64,000 nucleotides of DNA from Chryseobacterium sp. MYb7 (GTDB lineage Bacteria > Bacteroidota > Bacteroidia > Flavobacteriales > Weeksellaceae): assembly GCF_002979455.1 (NCBI RefSeq), contig NZ_PCOU01000015.1, positions 1-64,000 of the forward strand. The letters are read 5' to 3'. The notes below the pieces were generated by a model. The model searched no databases, had not been told where the DNA came from, and saw only the letters and a program-made list of their open reading frames with translations. A program made the translations under genes and the position numbers. Below are positions 1 through 8,190 of the stretch, piece after piece; the first letter of the stretch is position 1, and each line of letters starts with the position of its first letter.

Positions 1-111
1 TTAGGATATAAAACAGCTAAAAGACGCATCGCTATGGAACTTCGGGATATGATTACCGCAATTCTAATAATATTTGCGGGGGGTGATCCTGCAAAAGTCT
101 TCAAAACTTAA
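1..111 (+). CDS. C-terminal fragment of an unidentified protein
   Basis: An open frame runs from the window edge to a TAA at 109-111 and gives 36 residues ending in DPAKVFKT. The start lies outside the window. The fragment has a short hydrophobic stretch (ITAILIIFAGG) and a basic segment before it (KTAKRRIAM). I do not recognise the family. A hairpin follows at 124-144. It could also be a chance open frame, because only 36 codons are visible. Confidence 0.35.
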   Translation, partial: LGYKTAKRRIAMELRDMITAILIIFAGGDPAKVFKT

Positions 112-123
112 AACATAAAAAAT

Positions 124-144
124 GGTCGGAAATTTCTTCCGACC
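124..144. terminator. Hairpin, possible terminator
   Basis: An 8-bp perfect stem (GGTCGGAA / TTCCGACC) encloses a 5-base loop. It lies just after the truncated gene at the left edge. The T-rich tail is on the minus-strand side (the plus strand has an A-run before the stem), so it would work better for minus-strand transcripts, although no minus-strand gene is evident here. Confidence 0.45.
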
Positions 145-628
145 ACGACTAGGTTTCGATCCGGCTTTTTATTTCTTATTCCGTTTATTTCCGGTATGAA
201 TACGCTGAAAACATTGATCCAGATCATAAAAAGTAAACATAGGAACCTATTACATTTACAATTATAAAATGGCAAAGCAGATAATGAAGAAACGGGCTGA
301 TAAAAGCAGTTATGATATTTCAGCTCAAAAGATAACGTGGTATCTATGTGGTACACGGTTTTAACAAAATTTTAATCATTTTTTCTTTCTTTGCCAGTAT
401 AAATATAAACCGAAATTTATAGGTGATGTTTTTTTACTTAATCATTTGCTGAATACAACTAAATGTTATTTATCATTAGATTACGTTAAAAAAAACAATT
501 AATTTTTGAATATATAGAAATTATTTTGTTCACGATATTATATTATCAGGAAACAGATTGATCAGAGAAAAAACTTGTACAGATACACAAAAGATGTGGC
601 ATCTGAAATGCGTAGATGAAAAAGTATT
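145..628. other. Intergenic region without a recognisable gene
   Basis: About 480 bases of very AT-rich DNA lie between the left-edge fragment and the HTH gene. A short minus-strand open frame covers part of it but has no protein-like features. I see no tRNA, no repeat seen elsewhere in the window, and no convincing TAnnTTTG promoter. Confidence 0.5.
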
Positions 629-970
629 ATGAAAAATAGAAAACCTGAAACTAACTTAGAGGATTTAAAACAAAAGATTCTTGTACAAGACGAGATAATG
701 GCATTGGCCAAGTCGAATTCTCCTCGTCTCCTGAATAAATTCAGACTGGTTTATCCTGATTTTTTTAAAAAGTTATCCAATATACAGCCTTCCCTTAAAA
801 ATTCTGAATTGATCTTTTGTATTTATCTTAAGCTCAATATGACTACTAAGGAAATTGCAACTTATATTTTTGTAACCCCAAAAGCAATACAAAACAGGAA
901 AAACAGGATCAGAAAAAAACTGAATATTCCTTCTGAATTTGATATTTATAAATGGTTTAATGAATTTTAA
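629..970 (+). CDS. Small LuxR-type helix-turn-helix protein
   Basis: A 113-residue protein whose C-terminal half (about residues 45-105) matches the DNA-binding end of Bacteroidota TPR-LuxR regulators: PDFFKKLSNIQPSL, then KLNMTTKEIATYIFVTPKAI and a basic recognition region (QNRKNRIRKKLNI). In that family the HTH normally sits behind TPR repeats and a membrane segment. Here only about 40 residues precede it, so this is a stand-alone HTH or a remnant of a larger regulator. It ends convergently 17 bases from the MBL gene. It probably binds DNA; its targets are unknown. Confidence 0.7.
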   Translation: MKNRKPETNLEDLKQKILVQDEIMALAKSNSPRLLNKFRLVYPDFFKKLSNIQPSLKNSELIFCIYLKLNMTTKEIATYIFVTPKAIQNRKNRIRKKLNIPSEFDIYKWFNEF

Positions 971-987
971 ACCATTTTTTTCTGTAT

Positions 988-1719
988 TTAAACGTTTATT
1001 ATGGCTTTGTCCAGATCATGATACAAAAGAATTTTCCAATTGTTTTCTCTTGCTTCTTTTTCCCACTTAAGCCTTAGTTCCATTGCTTTTCTGCCATCAA
1101 AATCACTTTTATAGGCTAAGTGATATTTTAAATAGGAAGCCTGTGGCAGGTCATCAGCACCGTAGAAAACCGTTTCCCCATTTTCCTTGATCCAGAAAAC
1201 CTGCATAAAAGGGGTATGGCCACCTACTACTTCATAGGAAATTTCATCTGTGATCTGTCCATGATCTTCATTCATCCATATAATATTTGGAAGTTTGATC
1301 AATTTTTCCAGGATATCAAAATCAAAAGAAGGATTGCCTTTCTTTTCCATCGCAAAATCCAGTTCACGTTTTTGGATATAGATCTGGGCATTCGGAAAAG
1401 CAGCCTCGAAACCATTTTCCGTAAGCTTCACAGCTCCTTCAATATGATCTTTGTGAAGATGGGACAACAGTAATTTTGTTATTTGCTCAGGACGGATATT
1501 TTCTCTCTCCAGAATTTCTGAAACCACTGTTTTTCCGGAGTCATTTTTCCAGCCAATTCCAGCATCCAAAAGGATATAATCATTTTCAGTAATAATAAGA
1601 AACGGCTGAACAGACATTTTGATTCCTCCGATTGTATCAAAATTTTCTTCAGTTAAAAGGGTAAAGTCTTTGGTTTTACTTGCCGAAAAATTGCCTTCTT
1701 TGAGTAGAATGATTTTCAT
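988..1719 (-). CDS. MBL-fold metallo-hydrolase
   Basis: A metallo-beta-lactamase-fold hydrolase of 243 residues. It carries the metal-binding signature SHLHKDH (H87, H89, D91, H92 from the chosen start), a preceding LLDAGIGW strand, and later GGHTPF and YGADDLP segments that supply further metal ligands in this family. I chose ATG at 1719 (MKIILLKEG) over an upstream ATG at 1752, because the extra 11 residues do not look like part of the fold. No signal peptide, so probably a cytoplasmic hydrolase of the lactonase/AhlD-like kind. The substrate cannot be told. It is a single gene, convergent with the HTH gene. Confidence 0.8.
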   Translation of the reverse strand: MKIILLKEGNFSASKTKDFTLLTEENFDTIGGIKMSVQPFLIITENDYILLDAGIGWKNDSGKTVVSEILERENIRPEQITKLLLSHLHKDHIEGAVKLTENGFEAAFPNAQIYIQKRELDFAMEKKGNPSFDFDILEKLIKLPNIIWMNEDHGQITDEISYEVVGGHTPFMQVFWIKENGETVFYGADDLPQASYLKYHLAYKSDFDGRKAMELRLKWEKEARENNWKILLYHDLDKAIINV

Positions 1720-1890
1720 GCTGCAAATTTCCTCAATATTTCTAATATTCAAAAAGTTTTTCGTCGATATATATTATCAATAAAAACAATCATAGAGGCA
1801 GAATGCTGAAATTATTCTACTTATTGCAAAATCCTGCGCTATTCATGAAAATGTAAAGGAAGGAAGCTGATCAATTCTTTTTTTAATGAT

Positions 1891-1898
1891 TATCTTTG
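1891..1898 (+). promoter_or_regulatory. Promoter -7 element TATCTTTG
   Basis: A perfect Bacteroidota -7 element (TAnnTTTG) about 67 bases before the MFS gene at 1965. The -33 region is poor, with only T-rich sequence at the expected distance, so this is a moderate-confidence promoter. Confidence 0.4.
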
Positions 1899-1964
1899 AT
1901 CTCTTAAAAATCTGGCGGTAGCTGCCGTTGGATTACTTTCAATTCAAATAAAACTTTATACGTA

Positions 1965-3149
1965 ATGCAGGAGAGTTCTTCCCATGGTATTTCCCGGACT
2001 GTGATCTGGCTTATGGCCATTATTTCCGGGCTTGTAGTCGCCAACAATTATTATAATCAACCTTTACTGGCCCTCATTTCTGAAGAGCTTCAGGTTTCTG
2101 AGAGTGCTGCAAGTAAAATTTCTGTACTTACGCAGATAGGCTATGCGTTAGGATTGCTGTTGATTGTTCCGTTGGGAGATAAGTTTTTCCGCAAGAAATT
2201 AATTTTAATTGATTTGTTTCTGGTGTTCGGATCGCTCTTATGGATGACTTTTGCTACTCAGTTGTGGATGCTGTATGCTGCCAGCTTACTGATTGGAGCT
2301 ACATCGGTTATTCCGCAGTTGTTTGTCCCCATTGCCGCAGAACTATCGTCAGATAAAGAAAAATCCTCCAATATCGGATTGGTAATGTCCGGGTTATTGC
2401 TAGGAATTCTTCTTTCCCGTTTTATAGGAGGAATTGTAGGAGAGGTTTGGGGCTGGAGAGCCATGTTTGGTATTGCGGCAGGACTGATGATTCTGGTTTG
2501 GCTGGCTGTCTATAAAATGCTTCCTGAAATGTCTCCTAACTTTAAAGGTACCTACAAAGAACTGATGCGTTCTGTTGCCCAGCTTGCGAAAACACAGCCT
2601 GTCCTTCAGCTGGCATCATTCCGTGGAGCAATGGCATTTGGATCTATGTGTGCTTTGTTTACCACACTGGTTTTTCATATGGAGAAACCTCCTTTTAATG
2701 CCGGATCTTCTGTAGTGGGCAGTTTTGGATTGGCAGGTGCTGTAGGCGCTTTAGCCGCAGCCAAAGTGGGAAAATTGCAAAAATATCTGGATATTAACCG
2801 AATCATACTGTATTCTTTATTAATCGTTATTGGAAGCTGGGGCTTTACCTATTTTGCAGGAGAAACGTATTGGGGGCTGATTGTAGGGGTAATTCTTGTT
2901 GATTTAGGAGTACAGTCGAGCCATATTATGAATCAAACCAATTATTTTTTGATTAAATCAAATGCTGTGAACAGGCTGAATACTGTGTATATGGTATCTT
3001 ACTTTATCGGAGGATCATTGGGAACCTGGCTGGCTTCTATCGCCTGGCAAAAGGCTCAATGGAGTCGTGTATGCCTTGTAGGAACTGTATTTGGTGTATT
3101 GGCTTTGATAGCGCATATATTATTTTGTAAAAGAGTCAATAAAGCATAA
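1965..3149 (+). CDS. MFS transporter
   Basis: A 394-residue major facilitator protein with about 12 hydrophobic segments. The N-terminus (VANNYYNQPLLALISEEL) and the loop after helix 2 (PLGDKFFRKKLILID) are characteristic of a DHA-type drug or metabolite exporter related to the uncharacterised YgaY group. It acts in the inner membrane as a proton-driven exporter; the substrate is unknown. It is a single gene, closed by a very strong bidirectional terminator at 3182-3224 and convergent with an HxlR regulator. Confidence 0.85.
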   Translation: MQESSSHGISRTVIWLMAIISGLVVANNYYNQPLLALISEELQVSESAASKISVLTQIGYALGLLLIVPLGDKFFRKKLILIDLFLVFGSLLWMTFATQLWMLYAASLLIGATSVIPQLFVPIAAELSSDKEKSSNIGLVMSGLLLGILLSRFIGGIVGEVWGWRAMFGIAAGLMILVWLAVYKMLPEMSPNFKGTYKELMRSVAQLAKTQPVLQLASFRGAMAFGSMCALFTTLVFHMEKPPFNAGSSVVGSFGLAGAVGALAAAKVGKLQKYLDINRIILYSLLIVIGSWGFTYFAGETYWGLIVGVILVDLGVQSSHIMNQTNYFLIKSNAVNRLNTVYMVSYFIGGSLGTWLASIAWQKAQWSRVCLVGTVFGVLALIAHILFCKRVNKA

Positions 3150-3181
3150 ATCAGAATTTGTTTTACATTTCTGATTTTTTT

Positions 3182-3224
3182 AAGTTTCGGGGGATTTTAT
3201 CTGCGATAAAATCCCCCGAAACTT
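3182..3224. terminator. Strong bidirectional terminator (20-bp stem)
   Basis: A perfect 20-bp inverted repeat (3182-3201 and 3205-3224) closes on a 3-base loop and contains a GGGGG/CCCCC block followed by a T-run on the plus side. It separates the convergent MFS and HxlR genes. Its centre (GATTTTATC-3 bases-GATAAAATC) is nearly the same as the dispersed hairpin module found at 24.9, 30.2 and 49.66 kb. Confidence 0.85.
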
Positions 3225-3232
3225 TTTTATGA

Positions 3233-3610
3233 TCATTCTTCTGCATTTTCCTGTGCCTGCATTAATTCTCTGTGTCTTCCTCCCCATTCGTCAAGCTGTT
3301 TCCATATGGGGATCAGCTCACGGGCAATAGCTGTAAGTTCGTAATCTACCCTTGGCGGAACTTCTGCATGAACTGTTCTCTTTACTAAGCTTTCTTTTTC
3401 CAGCTCTCTCAGTTGAAGCGTCAACATTCTTTCCGTTATTCCGGAAATAGAGTTTCTAAGCTCACTGAAACGTAATTTTCCGTCTTTTAACTTGTTTAAA
3501 ATAATCAGCTTCCAACGTCCACCGATTCTGCATACCGCATAGCTCAGATCACATCCCTGTATATATTGTTTGTTGATATTATTCGTTGAATTTTCTTTTA
3601 TTTTACCCAT
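3233..3610 (-). CDS. HxlR-family transcriptional regulator
   Basis: A 125-residue winged-helix regulator of the HxlR family (one-domain, often thiol- or aldehyde-responsive). Visible features are CDLSYAVCRIGGRWKLIIL, the recognition-helix region RFSELRNSISGITERMLTLQLRELE, and the wing EVPPRVDYELT. A conserved N-terminal cysteine (CDLSY) is present, as in redox-sensing members. It faces the hydrolase/MFS pair at 3767-5870. A near-perfect 20-bp palindrome lies directly before its start, so it probably represses itself and those divergent genes. Confidence 0.9.
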   Translation of the reverse strand: MGKIKENSTNNINKQYIQGCDLSYAVCRIGGRWKLIILNKLKDGKLRFSELRNSISGITERMLTLQLRELEKESLVKRTVHAEVPPRVDYELTAIARELIPIWKQLDEWGGRHRELMQAQENAEE

Positions 3611-3630
3611 TACTTACAAATTTGTTAGTA
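3611..3630. promoter_or_regulatory. Candidate HxlR operator palindrome
   Basis: TACTTACAAA followed directly by TTTGTTAGTA: nine of ten positions are symmetric. It begins one base upstream of the HxlR start codon and lies in the divergent region with the hydrolase/MFS genes. HxlR-family operators of the YodB type are palindromes built on TACTT/AAGTA, which fits. That this protein binds here is inference. Confidence 0.6.
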
Positions 3631-3766
3631 CCATACATTTAGCTGTATACAATGCAAATGTAAGGTTTGAGATTTAATTTTGTTCATCAAAACAGAAAAT
3701 ATACTGCAATAAAGAACAATAGCGCTCATGTTCTCCGCAGGAACAATAATTTAAATCAAAATAAAA

Positions 3767-4696
3767 ATGCAATTAACGCCTAAAATAACGCAGATTTTAA
3801 ATCATTTAGAAACCATACAGCCTTTCAACCCTCAAAATTCTTTAGATGGTGCCCGTAAATTTCTGGAAACCATGTCTCTTCAGCTTAGTGGTAAAAAAGA
3901 ATCAGTAGCCATGATTGAAGAACTGCATATTTCAAAGGAAAGTCATCAGATTCCTATTAGAATTTATCGTCCTCATGGAAAAGAAATCCAACAATCGTCA
4001 GCTATTATTTATATTCATGGAGGCTGGTTTATAGCTGGAGGATATGAAACCCACGATGCTGTAGTCCGTAAACTGGCTAATAAAACCGGGTCTGTAGTGA
4101 TTTTTATAGATTACCGTCTTGCTCCGGAACATCCTTTTCCAGCTGGTTTAAATGATTGTATTGATGGGGTAAAATGGGTATTCGACAATGCAGAATCTCT
4201 AGGAATTGATCCTGATAAGGTTGGAATCATTGGTGACAGTGCAGGTGGTGCCTTGTCAACGGCAGTTTCTACTCAGCTAGGAAAACAGTTGAAATTTCAG
4301 GTATTGATTTATCCTGCAGTAGACAATCAATTGAACTCTAAAACCTGGGAAATCTATGAAAACGGTCCAGTTCTTAACAAACAAGGTGGTATAGAAGCCT
4401 GGGCTGGCTATCTTCCGGAAGAAGAAAAAGATAATCCCCTTGCGATTCCTATTTTGATCAAAGACTTTAAAGAAACACCGCCTACCTTAATCATTCTGGC
4501 AGAGCATGATCCTTTATTAGATGATGGAAAACAGCTTTCTGAAAATATGGAAAATGGAGGGGTTGAGCTTAAAACAAGCCTTTACAAAGATATGGTTCAT
4601 GGATTTATGCACATGGGAGAACTGTTGGAAGAAGTACAGTCTGCAGTAGATGAAATGGCTGATTTTGTCCATCAAAATTTAAAATCTGGTGAATAA
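3767..4696 (+). CDS. Alpha/beta hydrolase of the HSL (esterase/lipase) family
   Basis: A 309-residue esterase of the hormone-sensitive-lipase family. It has the oxyanion-hole motif HGGW (84-87), the nucleophile elbow GDSAGG (156-161, Ser158), and the remaining triad members Asp248 (EHDPLLDDG) and His278 (VHGFMHMG). No signal peptide, so cytoplasmic. It likely hydrolyses small acyl esters. It is the first gene of a two-gene operon with an MFS exporter that starts at its stop codon, under the divergent HxlR regulator. This suggests detoxification of an ester-type compound, but the substrate is not evident. Confidence 0.9.
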   Translation: MQLTPKITQILNHLETIQPFNPQNSLDGARKFLETMSLQLSGKKESVAMIEELHISKESHQIPIRIYRPHGKEIQQSSAIIYIHGGWFIAGGYETHDAVVRKLANKTGSVVIFIDYRLAPEHPFPAGLNDCIDGVKWVFDNAESLGIDPDKVGIIGDSAGGALSTAVSTQLGKQLKFQVLIYPAVDNQLNSKTWEIYENGPVLNKQGGIEAWAGYLPEEEKDNPLAIPILIKDFKETPPTLIILAEHDPLLDDGKQLSENMENGGVELKTSLYKDMVHGFMHMGELLEEVQSAVDEMADFVHQNLKSGE

Positions 4697-4703
4697 AAGG
4701 AGC

Positions 4704-5870
4704 ATGAAAAAATATGCATACATTGGATGTCTGGGATTTATAGCGGTTATTACCACAGAATTTGGGGTCATCGGAATTCTCCCGCAGGTTGCTGAACATT
4801 ATAAAATCAGTATAGACAAAGCGGGATACCTCTTAAGTGCTTTTGCTTTGATCATTGCCCTTACAGGATCTTTTATGACCTTGCTTACATCAGGTTTTGA
4901 CCGTAAAAAAATAATGCTCACTGCTATTTTCATGTTTCTGGTTACTGGATTTGTGTCTTCTTTTTCGCCTCCTTTCTGGCTACTGATGCTGGTGAGAATT
5001 TTGCCTGCATTCCTTCAGCCTGTGTATATTGCAACAGCATTATCAGTGGCAGTTTCTCAGGCAGATCACCGGAAAAAGAATGAATTAATGGGAATTGTAT
5101 TTAATGGAGTCGCCATTGCCATGGTAACCACTGTGCCTTTTGCGACATGGATTGCAGGACTTTGGTCCTGGGAATATTCATTTATGATACAGACTATGGT
5201 AAGTCTGATTGCTCTGGTAGTCATTTATTTTATTCTTCCTCCCATGCCTGTGAAAGAGAAGAAATCTTATGGAAATCAGATCAGAATATTGAAGCAGCCC
5301 CCCTTTGTTCTGAGTACACTGACTAATTTTTTCATGATTACAGCCTGGTTTTCTACCTACAGTTATTTTGCAGATTATCTAAACAAAGCCAAAGGAATGG
5401 ATACATCAATGGTAAGTTATATGCTCTTGTTATTCGGAATTATCGGAGTGATGGCCAATGGAGTTGCCGGAAAAATGCTCAATAGAAATGTAGCAGGTAC
5501 AACCGCTATTTTTCTTTCCGGAACCATTCTAGTGCCAATTCTTCTCTATTTTTCTGATGGAAACTTATGGGCAACGATAGCAGTTATTGGAATCTGGGGG
5601 GTTCTGTATTCACCAAGCTTTTTGAATGCATCTACGTATATGATTTCTTCAGCACCTGACTCACTGGAGTTTGCCAACAGCCTTGCTACATCTTTCGGAA
5701 ATCTTGGAGTTACGGTGGGAACTACAATCGGAGGATGGGTAATCGTTACAAAGGGCGTAGAGTATATTCCATGGATAGGCGTTGTTTTTGGGCTTCTTGC
5801 ATTTCTGATGATGATCTTAAAAATGATAGTAAAGAAACGTAGTCAGGTGCTTTCCACCTGTCAGAGTTAA
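4704..5870 (+). CDS. MFS exporter (AraJ/DHA1-like)
   Basis: A 388-residue major facilitator protein with about 12 membrane helices. The N-terminus (GVIGILPQVAEHYKISIDKAGYLLSAFAL) and the motif after helix 2 (SGFDRKKIMLTA) match AraJ/YdhP-type DHA1 exporters. I chose ATG 4704. A GTG at 4689 overlaps the hydrolase stop and would add five residues (MNKRS), and either is possible. It shares the operon with the hydrolase and should export the same compound or its product. Confidence 0.85.
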   Translation: MKKYAYIGCLGFIAVITTEFGVIGILPQVAEHYKISIDKAGYLLSAFALIIALTGSFMTLLTSGFDRKKIMLTAIFMFLVTGFVSSFSPPFWLLMLVRILPAFLQPVYIATALSVAVSQADHRKKNELMGIVFNGVAIAMVTTVPFATWIAGLWSWEYSFMIQTMVSLIALVVIYFILPPMPVKEKKSYGNQIRILKQPPFVLSTLTNFFMITAWFSTYSYFADYLNKAKGMDTSMVSYMLLLFGIIGVMANGVAGKMLNRNVAGTTAIFLSGTILVPILLYFSDGNLWATIAVIGIWGVLYSPSFLNASTYMISSAPDSLEFANSLATSFGNLGVTVGTTIGGWVIVTKGVEYIPWIGVVFGLLAFLMMILKMIVKKRSQVLSTCQS

Positions 5871-5882
5871 ACTGTAATAATT

Positions 5883-5914
5883 TTTGTTACATTAAATAAA
5901 ATACACTATCTTTG
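5883..5914 (+). promoter_or_regulatory. Promoter of the DsbA-type gene
   Basis: TTTG at 5883-5886, 20 bases, then TATCTTTG at 5907-5914: a textbook Bacteroidota housekeeping promoter. Transcription would start near 5921, giving a leader of about 200 bases that contains a long inverted repeat (5928-6098). Confidence 0.7.
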
Positions 5915-5927
5915 CATTATTAATTTG

Positions 5928-6098
5928 AAACTGGGTTAAACTTTTATTTTGATCCATTAAGATTTATAATTAAGCATTTAAGAGTAGTAAGATGAGCTTC
6001 GCTTTAAGCTTAAAAATCAGAATGATTCATCTTAACTATACTTTATTACTTAAATCTTTCTTAATGGTTTTATATTATTTGATAAGTTTAAACAGTTT
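5928..6098. repeat. Long imperfect inverted repeat in a 5' leader
   Basis: About 171 bases fold on themselves. The outer arms are AAACTGggTTAAACTT and the complement of AAGTTTAAACAGTTT. Further in, CCATTAAG pairs with CTTAATGG, CATTTAAG with CTTAAATC, and AAGATGA with TCATCTT. The order of all four blocks is conserved between the arms. It could be a small non-autonomous mobile element or a structured leader of the DsbA-type gene at 6120. Confidence 0.55.
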
Positions 6099-6119
6099 TT
6101 TGATGTAAAATTAAATACA

Positions 6120-6821
6120 ATGAAAATAGAAATCTGGTCGGACGTGATGTGTCCGTTTTGTTATATCGGAAAGAATAATTTTGAGCAGGCTTTGAATAAG
6201 CTTCCTTTTAAAGATGAAGTTGAAGTAGAGTGGAAGAGCTTTCAGCTGGATCCAAGTTTAGATCCGAAAGAAACTCAGGATACCCTTCAATATTTCAGAG
6301 AAAAGAAAGGTTTCCCTGAAGCTCAGGCTACCCAAATGCTTGGTCAGGTAACTCAAATGGGAAAAGGAGCAGGAATTGATTTTAATTTTGAAAAAACTCT
6401 AATTACCAATACCTTCAGTGCTCATAAATTGCTTCATTTGGCTAAAAAGCACAACAAATCCAATGAAATGGAAGAAGCTTTATTTATTGCTCATTTTATT
6501 GACGGGAAAAATGTAGGAGATGCAGAAGTTTTAGTATCTCTTGCTGAAAATTTAGGAATTGATAAAGAAGAAGCAAGACAGGCAGTTACAACGGATCAAT
6601 TGGACGATGAAGTCAACCAGGATATTCAGGAAGCGAGAAACAATGGTATTTCCGGAGTTCCTTTCTTTGTTTTGAATGGTAAATATGCCGTTTCCGGTGC
6701 TCAGCCTGCGGAAGTATTTGAAAATGCACTTCAACAGACTTATAAAGAAACGGTGAGCCCGTTTAAGGATCTTTCCGGTGAAAACGGAGCCTCCTGTGAT
6801 GCAGACGGATGCAGCATTTAA
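6120..6821 (+). CDS. DsbA-family oxidoreductase (FrnE-like)
   Basis: A 233-residue thioredoxin-fold protein of the DsbA/FrnE group. The CPFC redox motif is at residues 11-14 (SDVMCPFCYIGK). The helical insertion (KEEARQAVTTDQLDDEV) and the cis-Pro loop (GISGVPFFVLNGKYAVSGAQP) are both present. No signal peptide, so it probably acts in the cytoplasm as a disulfide oxidoreductase or isomerase, as FrnE proteins do. The C-terminus ends in two extra cysteines (SCDADGCSI). It is a single gene with its own promoter, a long structured leader and a strong terminator. Confidence 0.9.
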   Translation: MKIEIWSDVMCPFCYIGKNNFEQALNKLPFKDEVEVEWKSFQLDPSLDPKETQDTLQYFREKKGFPEAQATQMLGQVTQMGKGAGIDFNFEKTLITNTFSAHKLLHLAKKHNKSNEMEEALFIAHFIDGKNVGDAEVLVSLAENLGIDKEEARQAVTTDQLDDEVNQDIQEARNNGISGVPFFVLNGKYAVSGAQPAEVFENALQQTYKETVSPFKDLSGENGASCDADGCSI

Positions 6822-6827
6822 GATATC

Positions 6828-6861
6828 AAAAACCCCAAAATAGTTTTATTTTGGGGTTTTT
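6828..6861 (+). terminator. Terminator after the DsbA-type gene
   Basis: A 15-bp perfect stem (AAAAACCCCAAAATA and its complement) with a 4-base loop and a T-tail, beginning seven bases after the stop codon. Confidence 0.8.
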
Positions 6862-6878
6862 AATTAAATAGAGTCTCG

Positions 6879-6886
6879 TATCTTTG
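6879..6886 (+). promoter_or_regulatory. Promoter -7 element for the nucleosidase/GNAT pair
   Basis: TATCTTTG lies 38 bases before the nucleosidase start at 6925. A TTTG at 6850-6853, inside the preceding terminator, is 25 bases upstream, slightly far for a -33 element. Confidence 0.5.
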
Positions 6887-6924
6887 TCATACAGTGGTAA
6901 TAACTGTATAAATCTAATTTCTCA

Positions 6925-7506
6925 ATGATAAAAATTAACACCGAAAGTCATTATTCAATTGATGATACCCTTTTTGTTTTTGCATTAGATTCCGAAGCGG
7001 GAACAGTATTCAACGCTAAAAATAAATTAATTACCGGCATCGGAAAGGTGAACGCAGCAATTGAATTAACCAAAGAAATTCATGCTAGAAAACCTAAACT
7101 GATTGTGAATTTAGGTTCTGCCGGAAGTAAAGGATTTCACAAAGGTGAAGTAGTATGCTGTACAAAATTCATCCAGAGAGATATGGATGTAAGAGGTCTT
7201 GGATTTAAACTATACGAAACCCCATTATCCGGAGTTCCACCTGTATTGGAATACGGTCTTAAAATGGACACCTTGAAAGAAGGAATCTGCGGAAGTGGTG
7301 ATAGCTTTGAAATGAATCATTCCGAAACCGATTATAATATCGTAGACATGGAAGCTTATCCACTGGCATTGATTGCCCAAAAGGAAAACATCCCGTTTCT
7401 ATGCCTGAAATATATCTCCGATGATGCCGGAAGCGATGCTGCAGATGACTGGAGTGTACAGGTACATCTGGCTTCTGAAGCATTTAAGAAAATTCTTTTT
7501 TCATAA
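6925..7506 (+). CDS. Purine-type nucleosidase (MTA/SAH nucleosidase-like)
   Basis: A 193-residue member of the PNP/UDP phosphorylase superfamily. Visible are the phosphate/ribose loop NLGSAGSKGFHKGEVV, the nucleoside-binding VDMEAYPLALIA (the Glu that contacts the ribose) and the catalytic-acid region KYISDDAGSDAADDW. These are the marks of 5'-methylthioadenosine/S-adenosylhomocysteine nucleosidases. It is short for the family (about 230), with a compact N-terminus. Cytoplasmic; the likely role is cleavage of a nucleoside to base and ribose in a salvage pathway. A GNAT gene follows 17 bases later. Confidence 0.8.
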   Translation: MIKINTESHYSIDDTLFVFALDSEAGTVFNAKNKLITGIGKVNAAIELTKEIHARKPKLIVNLGSAGSKGFHKGEVVCCTKFIQRDMDVRGLGFKLYETPLSGVPPVLEYGLKMDTLKEGICGSGDSFEMNHSETDYNIVDMEAYPLALIAQKENIPFLCLKYISDDAGSDAADDWSVQVHLASEAFKKILFS

Positions 7507-7523
7507 CATTTATTCTTACCATC

Positions 7524-8045
7524 ATGAGCTCCATCATTATTAACAAAGCCTCAGCTGAGGACGTAGAAATTATACAAAGTTTAGGTATAGAAACGTTTTC
7601 TGAAACTTTTGCAGAAGATAATACGGAAGAAGCTATGAAAAAATATTTGGAAGAAAGCTTCAATACCGAAAAGATAAAATCGGAGCTCAATAACCCTGAT
7701 TCTCATTTCTATATTGCATGGGAAGAAGACAATCCTGTAGGTTATCTTAAAGTAAATACGGGCAATGCCCAAACAGAACTTCAGGATGATAAGAGCCTTG
7801 AAATTGAAAGAATCTATGTAAAGAAAAGCCATCATGGAAAAAAAGTTGGACAATTACTTTATGATCAGGCTTTGGAAACTGCTCAGCAACTCAAGAAATC
7901 TTACTTGTGGCTTGGAGTATGGGAAGAGAACCTGAGAGCTTTACAATTTTATAGAAAAAACGGATTTGTTGAGTTTGATAAACATATTTTCAGATTAGGA
8001 GAAGAAGAACAGACGGATCTGATGATGAAAAAAATGCTGGATTAA
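7524..8045 (+). CDS. GNAT-family N-acetyltransferase
   Basis: A 173-residue GNAT. The acetyl-CoA-binding motif A reads LEIERIYVKKSHHGKKVGQLLYDQAL (the Q/RxxGxG/A-like loop is HHGKKVG). It is followed by LWLGVWEENLRALQFYRKNGF, the typical strand 5/helix 4 region. It probably acetylates a small amine or a protein N-terminus. It lies 17 bases after the nucleosidase and is likely co-transcribed; the two functions are not obviously connected. Confidence 0.85.
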   Translation: MSSIIINKASAEDVEIIQSLGIETFSETFAEDNTEEAMKKYLEESFNTEKIKSELNNPDSHFYIAWEEDNPVGYLKVNTGNAQTELQDDKSLEIERIYVKKSHHGKKVGQLLYDQALETAQQLKKSYLWLGVWEENLRALQFYRKNGFVEFDKHIFRLGEEEQTDLMMKKMLD

Positions 8046-8049
8046 ACTT

Positions 8050-8086
8050 TTTTAACCACAGATAACGCAGATTTTCACAGATAATT
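8050..8086. repeat. Short intergenic repeat unit (CACAGATAA twice)
   Basis: CACAGATAA occurs at 8057-8065 and again at 8076-8084 inside a stretch resembling the AACCACAnAGAnnCnnAGATTTTCACAGA sequences common between genes in flavobacteria. A related stretch (CGCAAAGACGCGAAGATTTT) occurs near 30170. Only one copy of this form is in the window. Confidence 0.35.
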
Positions 8087-8190
8087 ATGTTTTAAAATTT
8101 GAGAAAAATCGGGATTTTAATTTTTTATCAGAAATTTTGTGATTAAAAGACAGAAAGTAAGGCAATTGTATTTGAGTAAAATATTCCCAA

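Noticed and set aside
121..165. Possible tRNA because of a GGTTTCGATCC-like arm
   Set aside because: No cloverleaf could be built around it on either strand; the visible structure is a simple hairpin.
108..356. 82-codon minus-strand open frame
   Set aside because: No family resemblance, AT-driven composition, and it covers the hairpin at 124-144.
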